From the NCBI GenBank assembly GCA_022819905.1, contig JAJEGJ010000059.1:1-55371 (forward strand): 55,371 nt of DNA, read 5' to 3'. Positions 1 to 8,943 of the stretch are shown in pieces. Below the pieces are notes generated by a model. The model was not told the origin of the DNA, ran no database searches, and saw nothing but the letters and a program-made list of their open reading frames with translations. How positions within the stretch are numbered: position 1 is the stretch's first letter; each line of letters begins with the position of its first letter. A program made the position numbers and the translations under genes. The stretch comes from Alphaproteobacteria bacterium (GTDB lineage Bacteria; Pseudomonadota; Alphaproteobacteria; TMED109).

Positions 1-538
1 GGTCGGCATGAATGATGGCGTTATGCTCGACCCTCATTCCGTACACGTCGACAGGGCAACCGGTCTCCACGACGTGCACGTACGCATGGCTGGGACCCAC
101 CATGCCGGCCAGTAACTGAAAGCCGGGAGCGCAGGCATCCAGGTCTCGGATGGAGCCGTTCGTGACGACCCCCTGCACTCCGAGGCCCTTGTGCACAGCC
201 GTGTTCACCTCGCCCCAGAAGGCACCGAAGCCAGGATTGGGGTCGATATCTTGAATCACCGCGACCGCCGGTCGCGCGCCATCTGCGACGTATTCGTAGT
301 ACGCGATCCTGCCGCGTTGCTGCTGTTCAGCCGGTGCCTCGGACGGGACGCTGCAGCGGATCGTGGCCGTGCGCGCCCAGCCGACGATTGGCTTGAGGTC
401 GGGATCCGCACAAACCATGGGGCGGACGGTGAAGCCGGTCGCCCGCCGGTCCGGCACCACCATCTCGAGCGCGTTGCAAATTGTGGGTGTGTCCCAAGCC
501 GCAAGGTGCTCAAGATCCTGGGCGGTCACGTGTGTCAT
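1..538 (-). CDS. RraA-family protein (HMG/CHA aldolase or RraA-like), 3' end cut by window edge
   Basis: Reading leftwards from an ATG at 538, an open frame of 179 codons runs off the window without a stop. A GAGGG ribosome-binding site lies 7 nt before the ATG. The protein shows the RraA fold signature: FWGE near residues 107-110, then NGSIRDLDA with Arg131 and Asp132, which in the family bind the substrate/metal site. Family members are either 4-hydroxy-4-methyl-2-oxoglutarate (HMG) / 4-carboxy-4-hydroxy-2-oxoadipate aldolases, which yield pyruvate, or RNase E inhibitors. The sequence alone does not decide between them, though catabolic aldolase-like proteins are commoner outside enterobacteria. 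It is divergent from hfq. The missing C-terminus prevents a length comparison. Confidence 0.85.
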   Translation of the reverse strand, partial: MTHVTAQDLEHLAAWDTPTICNALEMVVPDRRATGFTVRPMVCADPDLKPIVGWARTATIRCSVPSEAPAEQQQRGRIAYYEYVADGARPAVAVIQDIDPNPGFGAFWGEVNTAVHKGLGVQGVVTNGSIRDLDACAPGFQLLAGMVGPSHAYVHVVETGCPVDVYGMRVEHNAIIHAD

Positions 539-852
539 GAGAATCCCTCAAGTAGTTGGCGGTACCAGCGTGCCGCCTCGCGCCCTCCCGAGCATTGCGC
601 CTGGTGTCGGGCATGCGACGCGCGGAACTTGCGGCCGCGACAGGGTAACCGAGTCACCGCGCACAGCGCAGCACCTGCCCGACCGAAGCTGCACGACTGC
701 CTGCCGACCGGCGAACACCGTCCACGCGGCGGCAGGCGCGGCAGCAGACTCCCGGGTTCCGTGATGGCGGCGAACGCAACGCCAGCTGCCGCAGCGTCGG
801 ATTGACAGCCCTTCTAGTATCATCGTTCCCGCAAGAACCTCCGAGGGAGACC
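539..852. other. Intergenic stretch between divergent RraA-like gene and hfq
   Basis: These 314 bases should carry the two divergent promoters. A perfect TTGACA is seen at 802-807, but no good -10 box lies 16-18 nt after it. TATCAT at 818-823 is too close to pair with it. No RNA gene or repeat was recognised. Confidence 0.4.
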
Positions 853-1128
853 ATGGCCGCCCAGCATCGAGGAGCGCTGCAGAACTCTTTCCTGAATCGG
901 CTCCGGAAGTCGCGTACGCAGACGACGGTTCACCTCATGAACGGCGTACGGCTTCGCGGAACCGTTACGGCATTTGACGAATTCTGCATCTGGCTTTCAA
1001 CGTCGGGTAACCAGCAGCTGGTATTCAAGCACGCGATCTCCACGATTGTTCCGAGCAAGCCGATCAGCCTCGGAGAACCGGTCGAGCCGGAGGCGCGTGG
1101 GCCCGAGCCGGCTTCAACGGACGAGTGA
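853..1128 (+). CDS. hfq: RNA chaperone Hfq
   Basis: A 91-residue Sm-like protein that forms hexamers, binds U-rich and A-rich RNA and helps small RNAs pair with mRNAs in the cytoplasm. The Sm1 region (LRGTVTAFDEFCIWL, about residues 34-48) and the Sm2 signature VFKHAIST (57-64, usually YKHAIST) are both present. The first ATG, at 853, is preceded by GAGGGA at 843-848 and gives the usual N-terminus (NSFLNRLRKSR). A longer upstream reading adds only unrelated residues. Its stop overlaps the start of hflX, the common hfq-hflX order of proteobacteria. The tail after residue 70 is short, acidic and proline-rich. Confidence 0.95.
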   Translation: MAAQHRGALQNSFLNRLRKSRTQTTVHLMNGVRLRGTVTAFDEFCIWLSTSGNQQLVFKHAISTIVPSKPISLGEPVEPEARGPEPASTDE

Positions 1129-2435
1129 CTGCAGCACCGGTCGCCGCGGTTCCGGTCTGGGTCGTTCACCCGGTTGTCAGGGGGAACGACCCGCCACTTC
1201 GTACACAGGCCAACCGGCTCGCGGAAGCCTGTTCGCTGGCCGATTCCATCGGTCTTCGGGTTAAACGGGCAGAGCAGTTCAGAATCCGACAGCCGCGGCC
1301 CGCCACACTGCTCGGGCCCGGCGTCCTGGAATCCCTCCGGGCGGACATCACCGGCACCGCGGAAGCACCACACCTGATCCTGTTCAATGTCGATCTGACG
1401 CCGGTCCAGCAGCGCAACCTGGAAGATCTGCTGCAAACGAAGGTCCTGGACCGCACCTCCCTCATCCTCGAAATCTTCGGTGCCCGCGCGCGCACCCGAG
1501 AGGGGCGCCTGCAGGTGGAACTCGCGCATCTCGAATGGCAGCGGAGTCGACTGGTCCGATCCTGGACCCACCTGGAGCGCCAACGCGGCGGTTTCGGGTT
1601 TCTCGGCGGTCCGGGCGAATCGCAGATCGAGCTCGACCGCCGTCTGATCACCGAACGCGTCATCCGGATCCGGAAGGAGCTTGAAGACGTGCGACGACGA
1701 CGCAGATTGCACCGACAGCGTCGCGACCACCCGACCGTAGCCCTGGTCGGCTACGCCAACGCCGGCAAGTCCACGCTGTTCAGTCGCCTCACCGGACAAT
1801 CCACCGACGCCCGGAACCTGCCGTTCACCACGCTGGATCCCCTGATGCGGGCGCGGGCGCTTCCTTCCGGGCGCACCGTGGTCTTTTCCGACACCGTGGG
1901 ATTCGTCTCCGATCTTCCGACTCTGCTGATTGCGGCGTTTCGTGCCACCCTCGAAGAGGCAGTGCATGCCGACCTCCTCGTTCACGTCCGCGACATCACC
2001 CACCCGGAGACCGCAGCGCAGCGGCGCGACGTCATCGGCGTGCTGACCACGCTGGGAGCACTTCCCGACGGCGCCGACCCGCAACTCGAAGTCCTGAACA
2101 AGATCGACCAGATGGCCGACGAAGACGTGCAGCTGCTGCAAGCCCAGCAGCCGGCCGCGATTCCGGCATCAGGCCTGCTCGGTTCCGGTGTCACGGAGCT
2201 GTTGGAGGCCGTCGACCGGTGTCTCAGGCAAAGCCGCAGCGAGTTCGATGTCGAACTCTCGCTGGCTGACACTTCCACGCTCGCATGGCTGTACCGGAGA
2301 GGCGCGGTGGTACGTCAGCACGCTGACGCCACCTCTCTTCACGTGCGAGTGGCGCTGGACCCGGCCGACCGGGGACGTCTCAACGCACGGTTGGCAAAGG
2401 CGTCGCCGACCGATCCGTCCAGGTTGCAGACCTGA
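1125..2435 (+). CDS. hflX: GTPase HflX
   Basis: A 436-residue ribosome-associated GTPase that splits stalled or heat-damaged 70S ribosomes. An N-terminal HflX domain (QQRNLE near 95, GARARTREGRLQVELA near 119-134) and the linker FLGGPGESQIE (159-169) lead into a G domain with Walker A GYANAGKS (209-216), DTVGF (256-260) and NKID (325-328). The start is a GTG at 1125 that shares GTGA with the hfq stop, so translation is probably coupled. Length is normal for the family. Nothing in the active-site motifs looks damaged. Confidence 0.95.
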   Translation: MTAAPVAAVPVWVVHPVVRGNDPPLRTQANRLAEACSLADSIGLRVKRAEQFRIRQPRPATLLGPGVLESLRADITGTAEAPHLILFNVDLTPVQQRNLEDLLQTKVLDRTSLILEIFGARARTREGRLQVELAHLEWQRSRLVRSWTHLERQRGGFGFLGGPGESQIELDRRLITERVIRIRKELEDVRRRRRLHRQRRDHPTVALVGYANAGKSTLFSRLTGQSTDARNLPFTTLDPLMRARALPSGRTVVFSDTVGFVSDLPTLLIAAFRATLEEAVHADLLVHVRDITHPETAAQRRDVIGVLTTLGALPDGADPQLEVLNKIDQMADEDVQLLQAQQPAAIPASGLLGSGVTELLEAVDRCLRQSRSEFDVELSLADTSTLAWLYRRGAVVRQHADATSLHVRVALDPADRGRLNARLAKASPTDPSRLQT

Positions 2436-2494
2436 GATCCGACCCGCCGCCCGCTCGCGGGGTTCGGGGGCACCAATCCGCTTTCCCCAAGCCC

Positions 2495-2525
2495 CTTGAC
2501 ATCGGGGGTTGGCATCCCCACTTCT
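2495..2525 (+). promoter_or_regulatory. Heat-shock (RpoH/sigma-32-type) promoter of groESL
   Basis: CTTGAC at 2495-2500 and CCCCACTTCT at 2516-2525 are separated by 15 nt. This resembles the sigma-32 consensus (CTTGAA, then CCCCAT-T with a 13-17 nt spacer), including the C-rich -10 element that sigma-70 promoters lack. It lies just upstream of the CIRCE operator and about 115 nt before groES. The assignment is by pattern only. Confidence 0.65.
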
Positions 2526-2541
2526 ACCCCGAACGGATTTT

Positions 2542-2568
2542 TTGGCACTCTCAGTGCTAGAGTGCCAA
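2542..2568 (+). promoter_or_regulatory. CIRCE operator (HrcA binding site)
   Basis: TTGGCACTC (2542-2550), a 9-nt spacer and GAGTGCCAA (2560-2568) form a perfect inverted repeat matching the CIRCE consensus TTAGCACTC-N9-GAGTGCTAA, with one symmetric change per arm. HrcA binds such sites and represses groESL until heat stress. It sits between the predicted promoter and groES, so it would also be transcribed into the leader. Confidence 0.93.
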
Positions 2569-2640
2569 TACCGTTTGTTGGGCGCCTCACGGACGCGCCG
2601 TACGCCCAGCACCCCTTTCCAATCAGAGAGGCATGGAAGC

Positions 2641-2928
2641 ATGAAATTCAGGCCGTTGCATGACCGCGTCATGGTCCAGCGCGAAGACGACGACGAGCGC
2701 TCGCCAGGCGGCATCATCATTCCGGACACCGCGAAGGAAAAGCCCATGAAGGGCAGGGTCATCGCGACTGGTTCGGGCATCCGGAGCGAAGATGGCAAGA
2801 TCACGCCCCTGGATGTGCAAGAGGGCGACACCGTCCTGATCGGCAAGTGGTCGGGCACTGAAGTCAAGATGGATGGCGAGGATTACGTCATCGTCAAAGA
2901 GTCCGACATCATGGGAGTCCTGGCCTAG
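2641..2928 (+). CDS. groES: Co-chaperonin GroES
   Basis: A 95-residue, full-length Cpn10 that caps the GroEL cavity in the cytoplasm. The N-terminus [12 protein letters not shown], the mobile loop around [15 protein letters not shown] (residues 21-35) and the C-terminal KESDIMGVL are characteristic. The ATG at 2641 gives the standard start, with purine-rich AGAGAGG upstream. groEL follows 39 nt later, so the two form the usual operon under the heat-shock promoter and CIRCE element. Confidence 0.97.
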   Translation: MKFRPLHDRVMVQREDDDERSPGGIIIPDTAKEKPMKGRVIATGSGIRSEDGKITPLDVQEGDTVLIGKWSGTEVKMDGEDYVIVKESDIMGVLA

Positions 2929-4614
<1,686 letters not shown>

Positions 4615-4642
4615 CGAAGCCCAACCGGCTATTCCCAATGAA

Positions 4643-4675
4643 GGGGGGCCGTGCCCGGCACGGCCCCCCTTTTTT
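4643..4675 (+). terminator. Rho-independent terminator of groESL
   Basis: GGGGGGCCGTG (4643-4653) pairs with CACGGCCCCCC (4659-4669) around a 5-nt loop, followed directly by TTTTTT (4670-4675). It is the clearest intrinsic terminator in the window. Confidence 0.93.
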
Positions 4676-5017
4676 GCTTCAGCAATCTGTCCCTGCGTGC
4701 CTGCCCGTTGGCGCGCCCGCGGAATTCGATTCACGGATTGATGCCGAACCGGGCTATCGGTCGTCGACCTCCCGGCCCCAAGCCGCCGTCGCCGCTCGCA
4801 ACACCTGCCGGCCTCCACACGGCCAGCCCGGTTGCGTACGGCGCCCGCCTGATTCCCGCGACCGTCCGCATCCAATGTCAATCAATGTATATAGGCCGTT
4901 CGGGACGCGACGGGCCGCTACGGCCGTAACCAGCCGAGCATCCATCGGCTGCCAATTCGATGTTCCGTTGCGCCGTCTGCGCAGGACCGCCGTCTAACAT
5001 CTGGAGAAGCCGAGGCA
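4676..5017 (+). other. Intergenic region downstream of groEL
   Basis: This 342-bp stretch should carry the promoter of the following dehydrogenase. It has a local AT-rich patch with TATATA at 4888-4893, but no convincing -35 box at the right distance. No coding frame has recognisable similarity and no RNA gene was seen. Confidence 0.4.
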
Positions 5018-5896
5018 ATGGCCAACCCGCAACGCACTGCATTCCTAGGTCTTGGAGTCATGGGCTATCCCATGGCCGGCCATCTCGCTGCAGCCGGCCA
5101 CGACGTCGTGGTCTACAACCGAACCCAGACACGGGCCGACGCCTGGACCAGCCAACATGGCGGCGAATCGCGACCGACACCCGCTGCAGCGGTCGAAGGC
5201 GCCGAGACGGTCTTCGTATGTGTGGGTAACGATGACGACTTGCGGAGCGTCGTCACCGGAGAGACAGGGGCGCTGGCCGGCATGCAGGCGGGCTCGATTC
5301 TGGTCGATCACACGACAGCGTCCGCGGGAATCGCCCGGGAACTCGCAGCCGCCAGTGCCGACGGCGGCGTAGGATTTCTCGACGCCCCGGTCTCCGGCGG
5401 TCAGGCAGGAGCGGAAAACGGCCAACTCACCGTCATGGTCGGTGGCGAGTCCGGCACGTTTGAGCGTGCCCGCGGGCTGATCGACTGCTACGCCCGCGCC
5501 ACCACGCTGATGGGGCCGGCCGGGGCCGGCCAGCTCACGAAAATGGTCAACCAAATCTGCATTGCCGGCTTGCTCCAAGGGCTGTCCGAAGCCATGAATT
5601 TCGCGAGCCGCGCCGGCCTCGACGGCGAGCAGGTCATCGACGTGATTTCGAAGGGAGCTGCGCAGTCCTGGCAGATGGAAAACCGCGCCGGCACGATGCT
5701 CGAGGAAAAGTTTGATTTCGGCTTTGCCGTGCAGTGGATGCGGAAGGATCTCGCGATCTGCCTGGAGGAAGCGAACCGCAACAACGCCCGGCTCCCGGTG
5801 ACAGCGCTGATCGACCAGCTCTACGCGCAAGTGGAGGCACGTGGCGGGAAACGGTGGGACACGTCCAGCCTTATCCACTTGCTACAGAACGACTAG
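5018..5896 (+). CDS. NAD(P)-dependent beta-hydroxyacid dehydrogenase (3-hydroxyisobutyrate dehydrogenase family)
   Basis: A 292-residue cytoplasmic oxidoreductase that oxidises a beta-hydroxyacid or reduces a semialdehyde. The N-terminus FLGLGVMGYPMAGHL (9-23) is the dinucleotide-binding P-loop. DAPVSGGQAGAENGQL is the substrate-binding signature, and KMVNQICIAG holds the catalytic lysine. Family members act on 3-hydroxyisobutyrate (MmsB), tartronate semialdehyde (GarR/GlxR) or succinic semialdehyde, and the sequence does not tell which. The ATG is preceded by GAGAAGCCGAGG. It appears monocistronic, between the groESL terminator and a hairpin shared with convergent mazG. Confidence 0.9.
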   Translation: MANPQRTAFLGLGVMGYPMAGHLAAAGHDVVVYNRTQTRADAWTSQHGGESRPTPAAAVEGAETVFVCVGNDDDLRSVVTGETGALAGMQAGSILVDHTTASAGIARELAAASADGGVGFLDAPVSGGQAGAENGQLTVMVGGESGTFERARGLIDCYARATTLMGPAGAGQLTKMVNQICIAGLLQGLSEAMNFASRAGLDGEQVIDVISKGAAQSWQMENRAGTMLEEKFDFGFAVQWMRKDLAICLEEANRNNARLPVTALIDQLYAQVEARGGKRWDTSSLIHLLQND

Positions 5897-5912
5897 CAGC
5901 GTTTCCGGACAG

Positions 5913-5936
5913 CGGAGCCCGGCAGTCCGGGCTCCG
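5913..5936. terminator. Perfect hairpin between convergent genes, possible bidirectional terminator
   Basis: CGGAGCCCGG (5913-5922) and CCGGGCTCCG (5927-5936) form a 10-bp stem with a 4-nt CAGT loop, 17 nt after the dehydrogenase stop and 48 nt before the mazG stop. There is no T-tract on either side, so it is a weak intrinsic terminator or an mRNA 3'-end stabiliser. Confidence 0.5.
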
Positions 5937-5984
5937 TCCGTGCCCACGGCTCCCGCGATGCGGGCTCAACCCATCCAGGCGGCG

Positions 5985-6818
5985 CTACCGGCTGTGCCAG
6001 ACGCTGGCGCGCTGGTCGGGGGTGGCGTCCTGCAATCCCTTCCCTTCGTGCTGCAGCGTTCGCTCCAGCCGGCTCACTCGCTGCTGGAACCGCGCGTTGG
6101 CATCATCGAGGGCGGCCTCGGGATCCACTCCGCTCATCCGCGACAACCGCACCAGCGCGAACATGGCATCGCCAAGCGTACGGCGGGCGTCGGCGTCGCC
6201 CGGCGCGACCGAGCGCAGCTGCTCCAGCGGCTGGTAAGTCTCGGCTGCTCGCTCGGCCGCGGGATCCGCGGTGTCGCGAGCCGCCCGGTCCAAGGCATCC
6301 TGTAATTTCCGCGCCCGTACCAGCGCCGGGCCTGACCGCAGCACCCCTTCCAGCACGCTCTCTCCGTTGTGGCTCGGCGCCGCCTCCGCAGCCTTGATGC
6401 GCTCCCAGTTGCGCACCACCGCCTCCGAATCAGCAGCCGCTTCCTCCGCAAACACGTGCGGATGCCGCCGCACCAGTTTGTCGCTCAGCGCATCGATTAC
6501 CTCGGCCATGGCGAAAGCTCCGGCCTCCTCCGCCATCCGCGCATGGTAGATGACCTGCAGCAGCAGGTCGCCGAGCTCGTCGCACAGCGCCTCCATGTCG
6601 CCCGCCCGAATGGCGTCGACAACCTCGTAGACCTCTTCGATCGTGTACGGAACGATCGTCTCGAACGTTTGGGCTTGAGTCCACGGGCAACCCCGCGCCG
6701 GATCCCTCAGGTCCGCCATCAGTCCCAGCAGGCGTTGAAACGCGGGACCGACCTTGCTAGTGGCAGTTTCTGGAGTCCGGGGAAGGGAATCCTCGCGCGT
6801 TCGGCGGTGATCGGGCAT
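5985..6818 (-). CDS. mazG: Nucleoside triphosphate pyrophosphohydrolase MazG
   Basis: A 277-residue enzyme that hydrolyses NTPs and dNTPs to the monophosphate and pyrophosphate, clearing aberrant nucleotides. The first MazG domain has CPWTQAQTFETIVPYTIEEVYEV, then the Mg-binding EExxE...ExxD pattern seen as EEVYE and ELGD. A second, more degenerate MazG half follows (EQLRSVAPGDADARRTLGDAMFALVRLSR), as in the E. coli two-domain protein of about 263 residues. The ATG at 6818 is chosen because GGAG sits 6 nt upstream. A TTG 15 nt earlier has no such site. It is divergent from the HAD hydrolase gene, with 88 bp between starts. Confidence 0.93.
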   Translation of the reverse strand: MPDHRRTREDSLPRTPETATSKVGPAFQRLLGLMADLRDPARGCPWTQAQTFETIVPYTIEEVYEVVDAIRAGDMEALCDELGDLLLQVIYHARMAEEAGAFAMAEVIDALSDKLVRRHPHVFAEEAAADSEAVVRNWERIKAAEAAPSHNGESVLEGVLRSGPALVRARKLQDALDRAARDTADPAAERAAETYQPLEQLRSVAPGDADARRTLGDAMFALVRLSRMSGVDPEAALDDANARFQQRVSRLERTLQHEGKGLQDATPDQRASVWHSR

Positions 6819-6906
6819 GGAACACTCCGGCAAGAGCCTGCGATGCCTGCGCTCGACAGGCGTTGCAAGCGCTCCAGTGTAGTTACGGAAACCCGGGAGC
6901 GAGGCC

Positions 6907-7623
6907 TTGCAACTGCGTGACTTCCGCGCCCTCAGCTTCGACTGCTATGGCACTCTAATCGATTGGGAAACCGGGATCTGGGACGCTCTCAGCCCCCTGC
7001 GACGGGCCGGCTTGTCCAACCGATCAGCTGCTCTTGCGGCCTTCGCAAGACACGAAAGCGCTGTCCAGAAGGCGGAACCGAAGGCCAGTTATCCGGACGT
7101 GCTTGCCCGCGTGCACCAGCGCCTGTCGGAAGAGTTCGATTTTCCTCCCGACCCGGGGCTCGACGTCCGGTTCGGCGGCTCGGTTCAGGATTGGCCGGCG
7201 TTTCCCGATTCGGGGGCTGCGCTTCAATACCTTGGCCAGCACTTCCGGCTGATCATTCTGTCCAACGTGAGCAGGGCGGCGTTCACATCGAGCGAGCGCC
7301 GTCTCGGAGCCCGTTTCGACGCTGTGTACACGGCCGAGGACATCAAGAGTTACAAACCCGATCCGCGAAACTTCCGTTATCTGATCAAGCACTGCGAACA
7401 AGACTTCGGAATCGGCAGGGGAGAACTCCTGCACGTGGCGCAAAGCCTGTACCACGATCACGTGCCGGCACGGGCGGCCGGTCTCGCCACCGCCTGGATC
7501 GACCGCCAGCAAGGACAGCCGGGCGCGACCAAGCCGGTGACCGACCGCCCCGACGTCAGCTTCGTCTTTCCAGATCTGGCTGCGCTCGCCGCATCCCACC
7601 GGGCGGAACACGATTCTGCCTAG
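6907..7623 (+). CDS. HAD-superfamily hydrolase, type II haloacid dehalogenase-like
   Basis: A 238-residue cytoplasmic hydrolase. Motif I is SFDCYGTLIDW with the nucleophile Asp12. Motif II is LSNVSRAAF, the motif III lysine lies in SYKPDPRNF, and motif IV appears as HVAQSLYHDHVPARAAGLATAWIDR. This layout, with Cys-Tyr after the nucleophile, is that of 2-haloacid dehalogenases and their phosphatase relatives. The true substrate is unknown. The start is a TTG at 6907 with GGGAG 5-9 nt upstream. Its stop codon is shared with the convergent lipocalin-like gene inside a CTAG. Confidence 0.85.
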   Translation: MQLRDFRALSFDCYGTLIDWETGIWDALSPLRRAGLSNRSAALAAFARHESAVQKAEPKASYPDVLARVHQRLSEEFDFPPDPGLDVRFGGSVQDWPAFPDSGAALQYLGQHFRLIILSNVSRAAFTSSERRLGARFDAVYTAEDIKSYKPDPRNFRYLIKHCEQDFGIGRGELLHVAQSLYHDHVPARAAGLATAWIDRQQGQPGATKPVTDRPDVSFVFPDLAALAASHRAEHDSA

Positions 7624-8036
7624 GGACGCCGCCACAAGATGATGACACGGTGGTCGGGACCCGCCTGCGGATGCGGGCCGCTGAACGTCAGAACCCCGTT
7701 CTCCCAAACGATGTCGCGTTCAAGGGTAGAACCTATCAGCCTTGGATCGTGCGATAGCTGGATCGTATGCCGGACCCTAGAACCAGAAAGGGTCCACGAA
7801 CCCTGATAGGCGAAGAACCCAGCCCACGCCCGCGCCGCCGCCGCGTCCGGCACCGGATTCTCCGGAAGCGATCGGTCGGAGCCGGCCAGCATCGCGATTA
7901 CAGTGCGGTCGGCCCCGTAATAGATCAAGCCCCGGGGGTTCTCTCCGAGGAGCGGTGTCCGCTCGCCATCCGGCGCTTCCAAATAGGTGTCTACCAAGTC
8001 CCAACGGCCCAGCAGGTCACGCTCAACAACGGCCAT
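7620..8036 (-). CDS. Lipocalin-like domain protein
   Basis: A 138-residue protein with the pattern of the bacterial lipocalin-like family (Pfam Lipocalin_5 type). It opens with LLGRWDLVDTYLEAPDGERTPLLGENPRGLIYYGADRTVIAML. A YQGSWTL strand follows near the middle, and the end reads RVIILWRRP. Such proteins form a small beta-barrel and probably bind a hydrophobic ligand. No activity is established. There is no signal peptide, so it should be cytoplasmic. The ATG at 8036 has GGAGG 4 nt before it. Its TAG stop overlaps the stop of the convergent HAD gene by three of four bases. Confidence 0.75.
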   Translation of the reverse strand: MAVVERDLLGRWDLVDTYLEAPDGERTPLLGENPRGLIYYGADRTVIAMLAGSDRSLPENPVPDAAAARAWAGFFAYQGSWTLSGSRVRHTIQLSHDPRLIGSTLERDIVWENGVLTFSGPHPQAGPDHRVIILWRRP

Positions 8037-8053
8037 GAACCTCCCCAAAACCC

Positions 8054-8084
8054 GCGAAATCTGCTATAATCAATACGATTTCGC
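8054..8084 (+). promoter_or_regulatory. Extended -10 promoter inside an 8-bp perfect inverted repeat (putative operator)
   Basis: TGCTATAAT at 8062-8070 is a perfect extended -10 element. It is framed by GCGAAATC (8054-8061) and GATTTCGC (8077-8084), exact inverted copies with 15 nt between them. The half-site centres are 23 bp apart, about two helical turns. The arrangement points to a dimeric repressor covering the -10 box and start site. It lies 84 bp before the anti-sigma factor gene and 18 bp from the divergent lipocalin-like start, so it could control both. Confidence 0.6.
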
Positions 8085-8167
8085 AACAGGGCACAACATC
8101 CTCCTGGCTGACCGACTCTGGCGCCCTTATTGATGGTCTACGCGGTGGTGACAAATCGGAGTTGCAT

Positions 8168-8587
8168 ATGGGGCAGTCACTGAAACTCGACATTCCGGTC
8201 CAAATCAGCGCTCTCAGTGATGTGACCACCAAGGTTGAAGAGTTTTGTGACGCGGCCGATATTCCGATGGCAAGCGCCTTCAAAGTCAACCTCGTGATTC
8301 AGGAACTGGTCACCAACAGTTTGAATCACGGAGATTTCGGTGACCGGAAGCCGAAAATATCGCTATCAATCAATTGCGACGGCAGACAGGTCGAGATGCT
8401 GTTCGAAGATAATGCTGCCCCGTTCGACCCCTTCACCGAAACGCCAGCACCTGATCTCAACTCAGATGTCAGTGAACGTTCGATCGGTGGTCTCGGAATC
8501 CACCTGATCCGGACGTTTTCGGATCAGTCCAGCCACGAGCACGTCGATGGCAAGAACCGGATTCGGCTGATCAGCCCGGTTGAATAG
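8168..8587 (+). CDS. RsbW/SpoIIAB-type anti-sigma factor serine kinase (HATPase domain)
   Basis: A 139-residue GHKL ATPase. The N-box ELVTNSLNHG lies at 46-55, the G1 region reads FEDNAAPFDPF, and the G2-like loop is SIGGLGIHLIRTF. In partner-switching systems such proteins hold a sigma factor (or another target) and phosphorylate a STAS antagonist. The next gene is a STAS protein, which fits. The ATG at 8168 has GGAG 7 nt upstream. A TTG two codons earlier is less likely. No sigma factor or PP2C phosphatase gene is nearby, so the target cannot be read from context. Confidence 0.85.
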   Translation: MGQSLKLDIPVQISALSDVTTKVEEFCDAADIPMASAFKVNLVIQELVTNSLNHGDFGDRKPKISLSINCDGRQVEMLFEDNAAPFDPFTETPAPDLNSDVSERSIGGLGIHLIRTFSDQSSHEHVDGKNRIRLISPVE

Positions 8588-8604
8588 CTGATCCCGGAGC
8601 CCCC

Positions 8605-8943
8605 GTGCCTTTCTTCACGGTGGCCAGATCCGGAAAGTTTCTCGTGTTTTCCCTGTCTGGTCGTATCGAAGGTGTGCGTGTGTCGGAGTTCGCGGAACAA
8701 CTCATGCGGCAAATTGACAGCGGGGAAAACCACATCGTCCTGGACTGTTCAGCGGTCTCCTGCCTTGCATCGCCAGCCAGCAGGGTGCTCCTCGCGGTGG
8801 CCCGCCGGCTGGAATCCCGCGGCGGCCTGTTCCGGGTCGCCGGTTTGCAACCGGCACTGCGAGCTCCCGTCGCAGAACTTCGGGGGCCGGGCGGCCCACT
8901 GTGCCTCTTCGCGAGTCTTCCCGAGGCGCTGAATTCCCCGTGA
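8605..8943 (+). CDS. STAS-domain protein (anti-sigma factor antagonist-like) with altered phosphosite
   Basis: A 112-residue protein starting at a GTG with GGAG close upstream, 17 nt after the anti-sigma gene. The STAS pattern is visible: a first strand FLVFSLSGRIEG, then HIVLDCSAVSCLASPASRVLL and RGGLFRVAGL. The phosphorylated loop of SpoIIAA/RsbV-type proteins reads D-S-[ST]-G, whereas here it is A-S-P-A. One serine survives, but the acidic residue, the second Ser/Thr and the glycine are lost, so regulation by phosphorylation may differ. It should partner the RsbW-like protein. The stop overlaps the next start as GTGA. Confidence 0.8.
   Translation: MPFFTVARSGKFLVFSLSGRIEGVRVSEFAEQLMRQIDSGENHIVLDCSAVSCLASPASRVLLAVARRLESRGGLFRVAGLQPALRAPVAELRGPGGPLCLFASLPEALNSP

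Noticed and set aside
802-823. TTGACA before hfq as a -35 box with TATCAT as -10
   Set aside because: Only 10 nt separate them, too short for a sigma-70 promoter.
4888-4893. TATATA upstream of the beta-hydroxyacid dehydrogenase as a -10 box
   Set aside because: No -35-like sequence lies 16-18 nt upstream and no extended -10 TG is in place.
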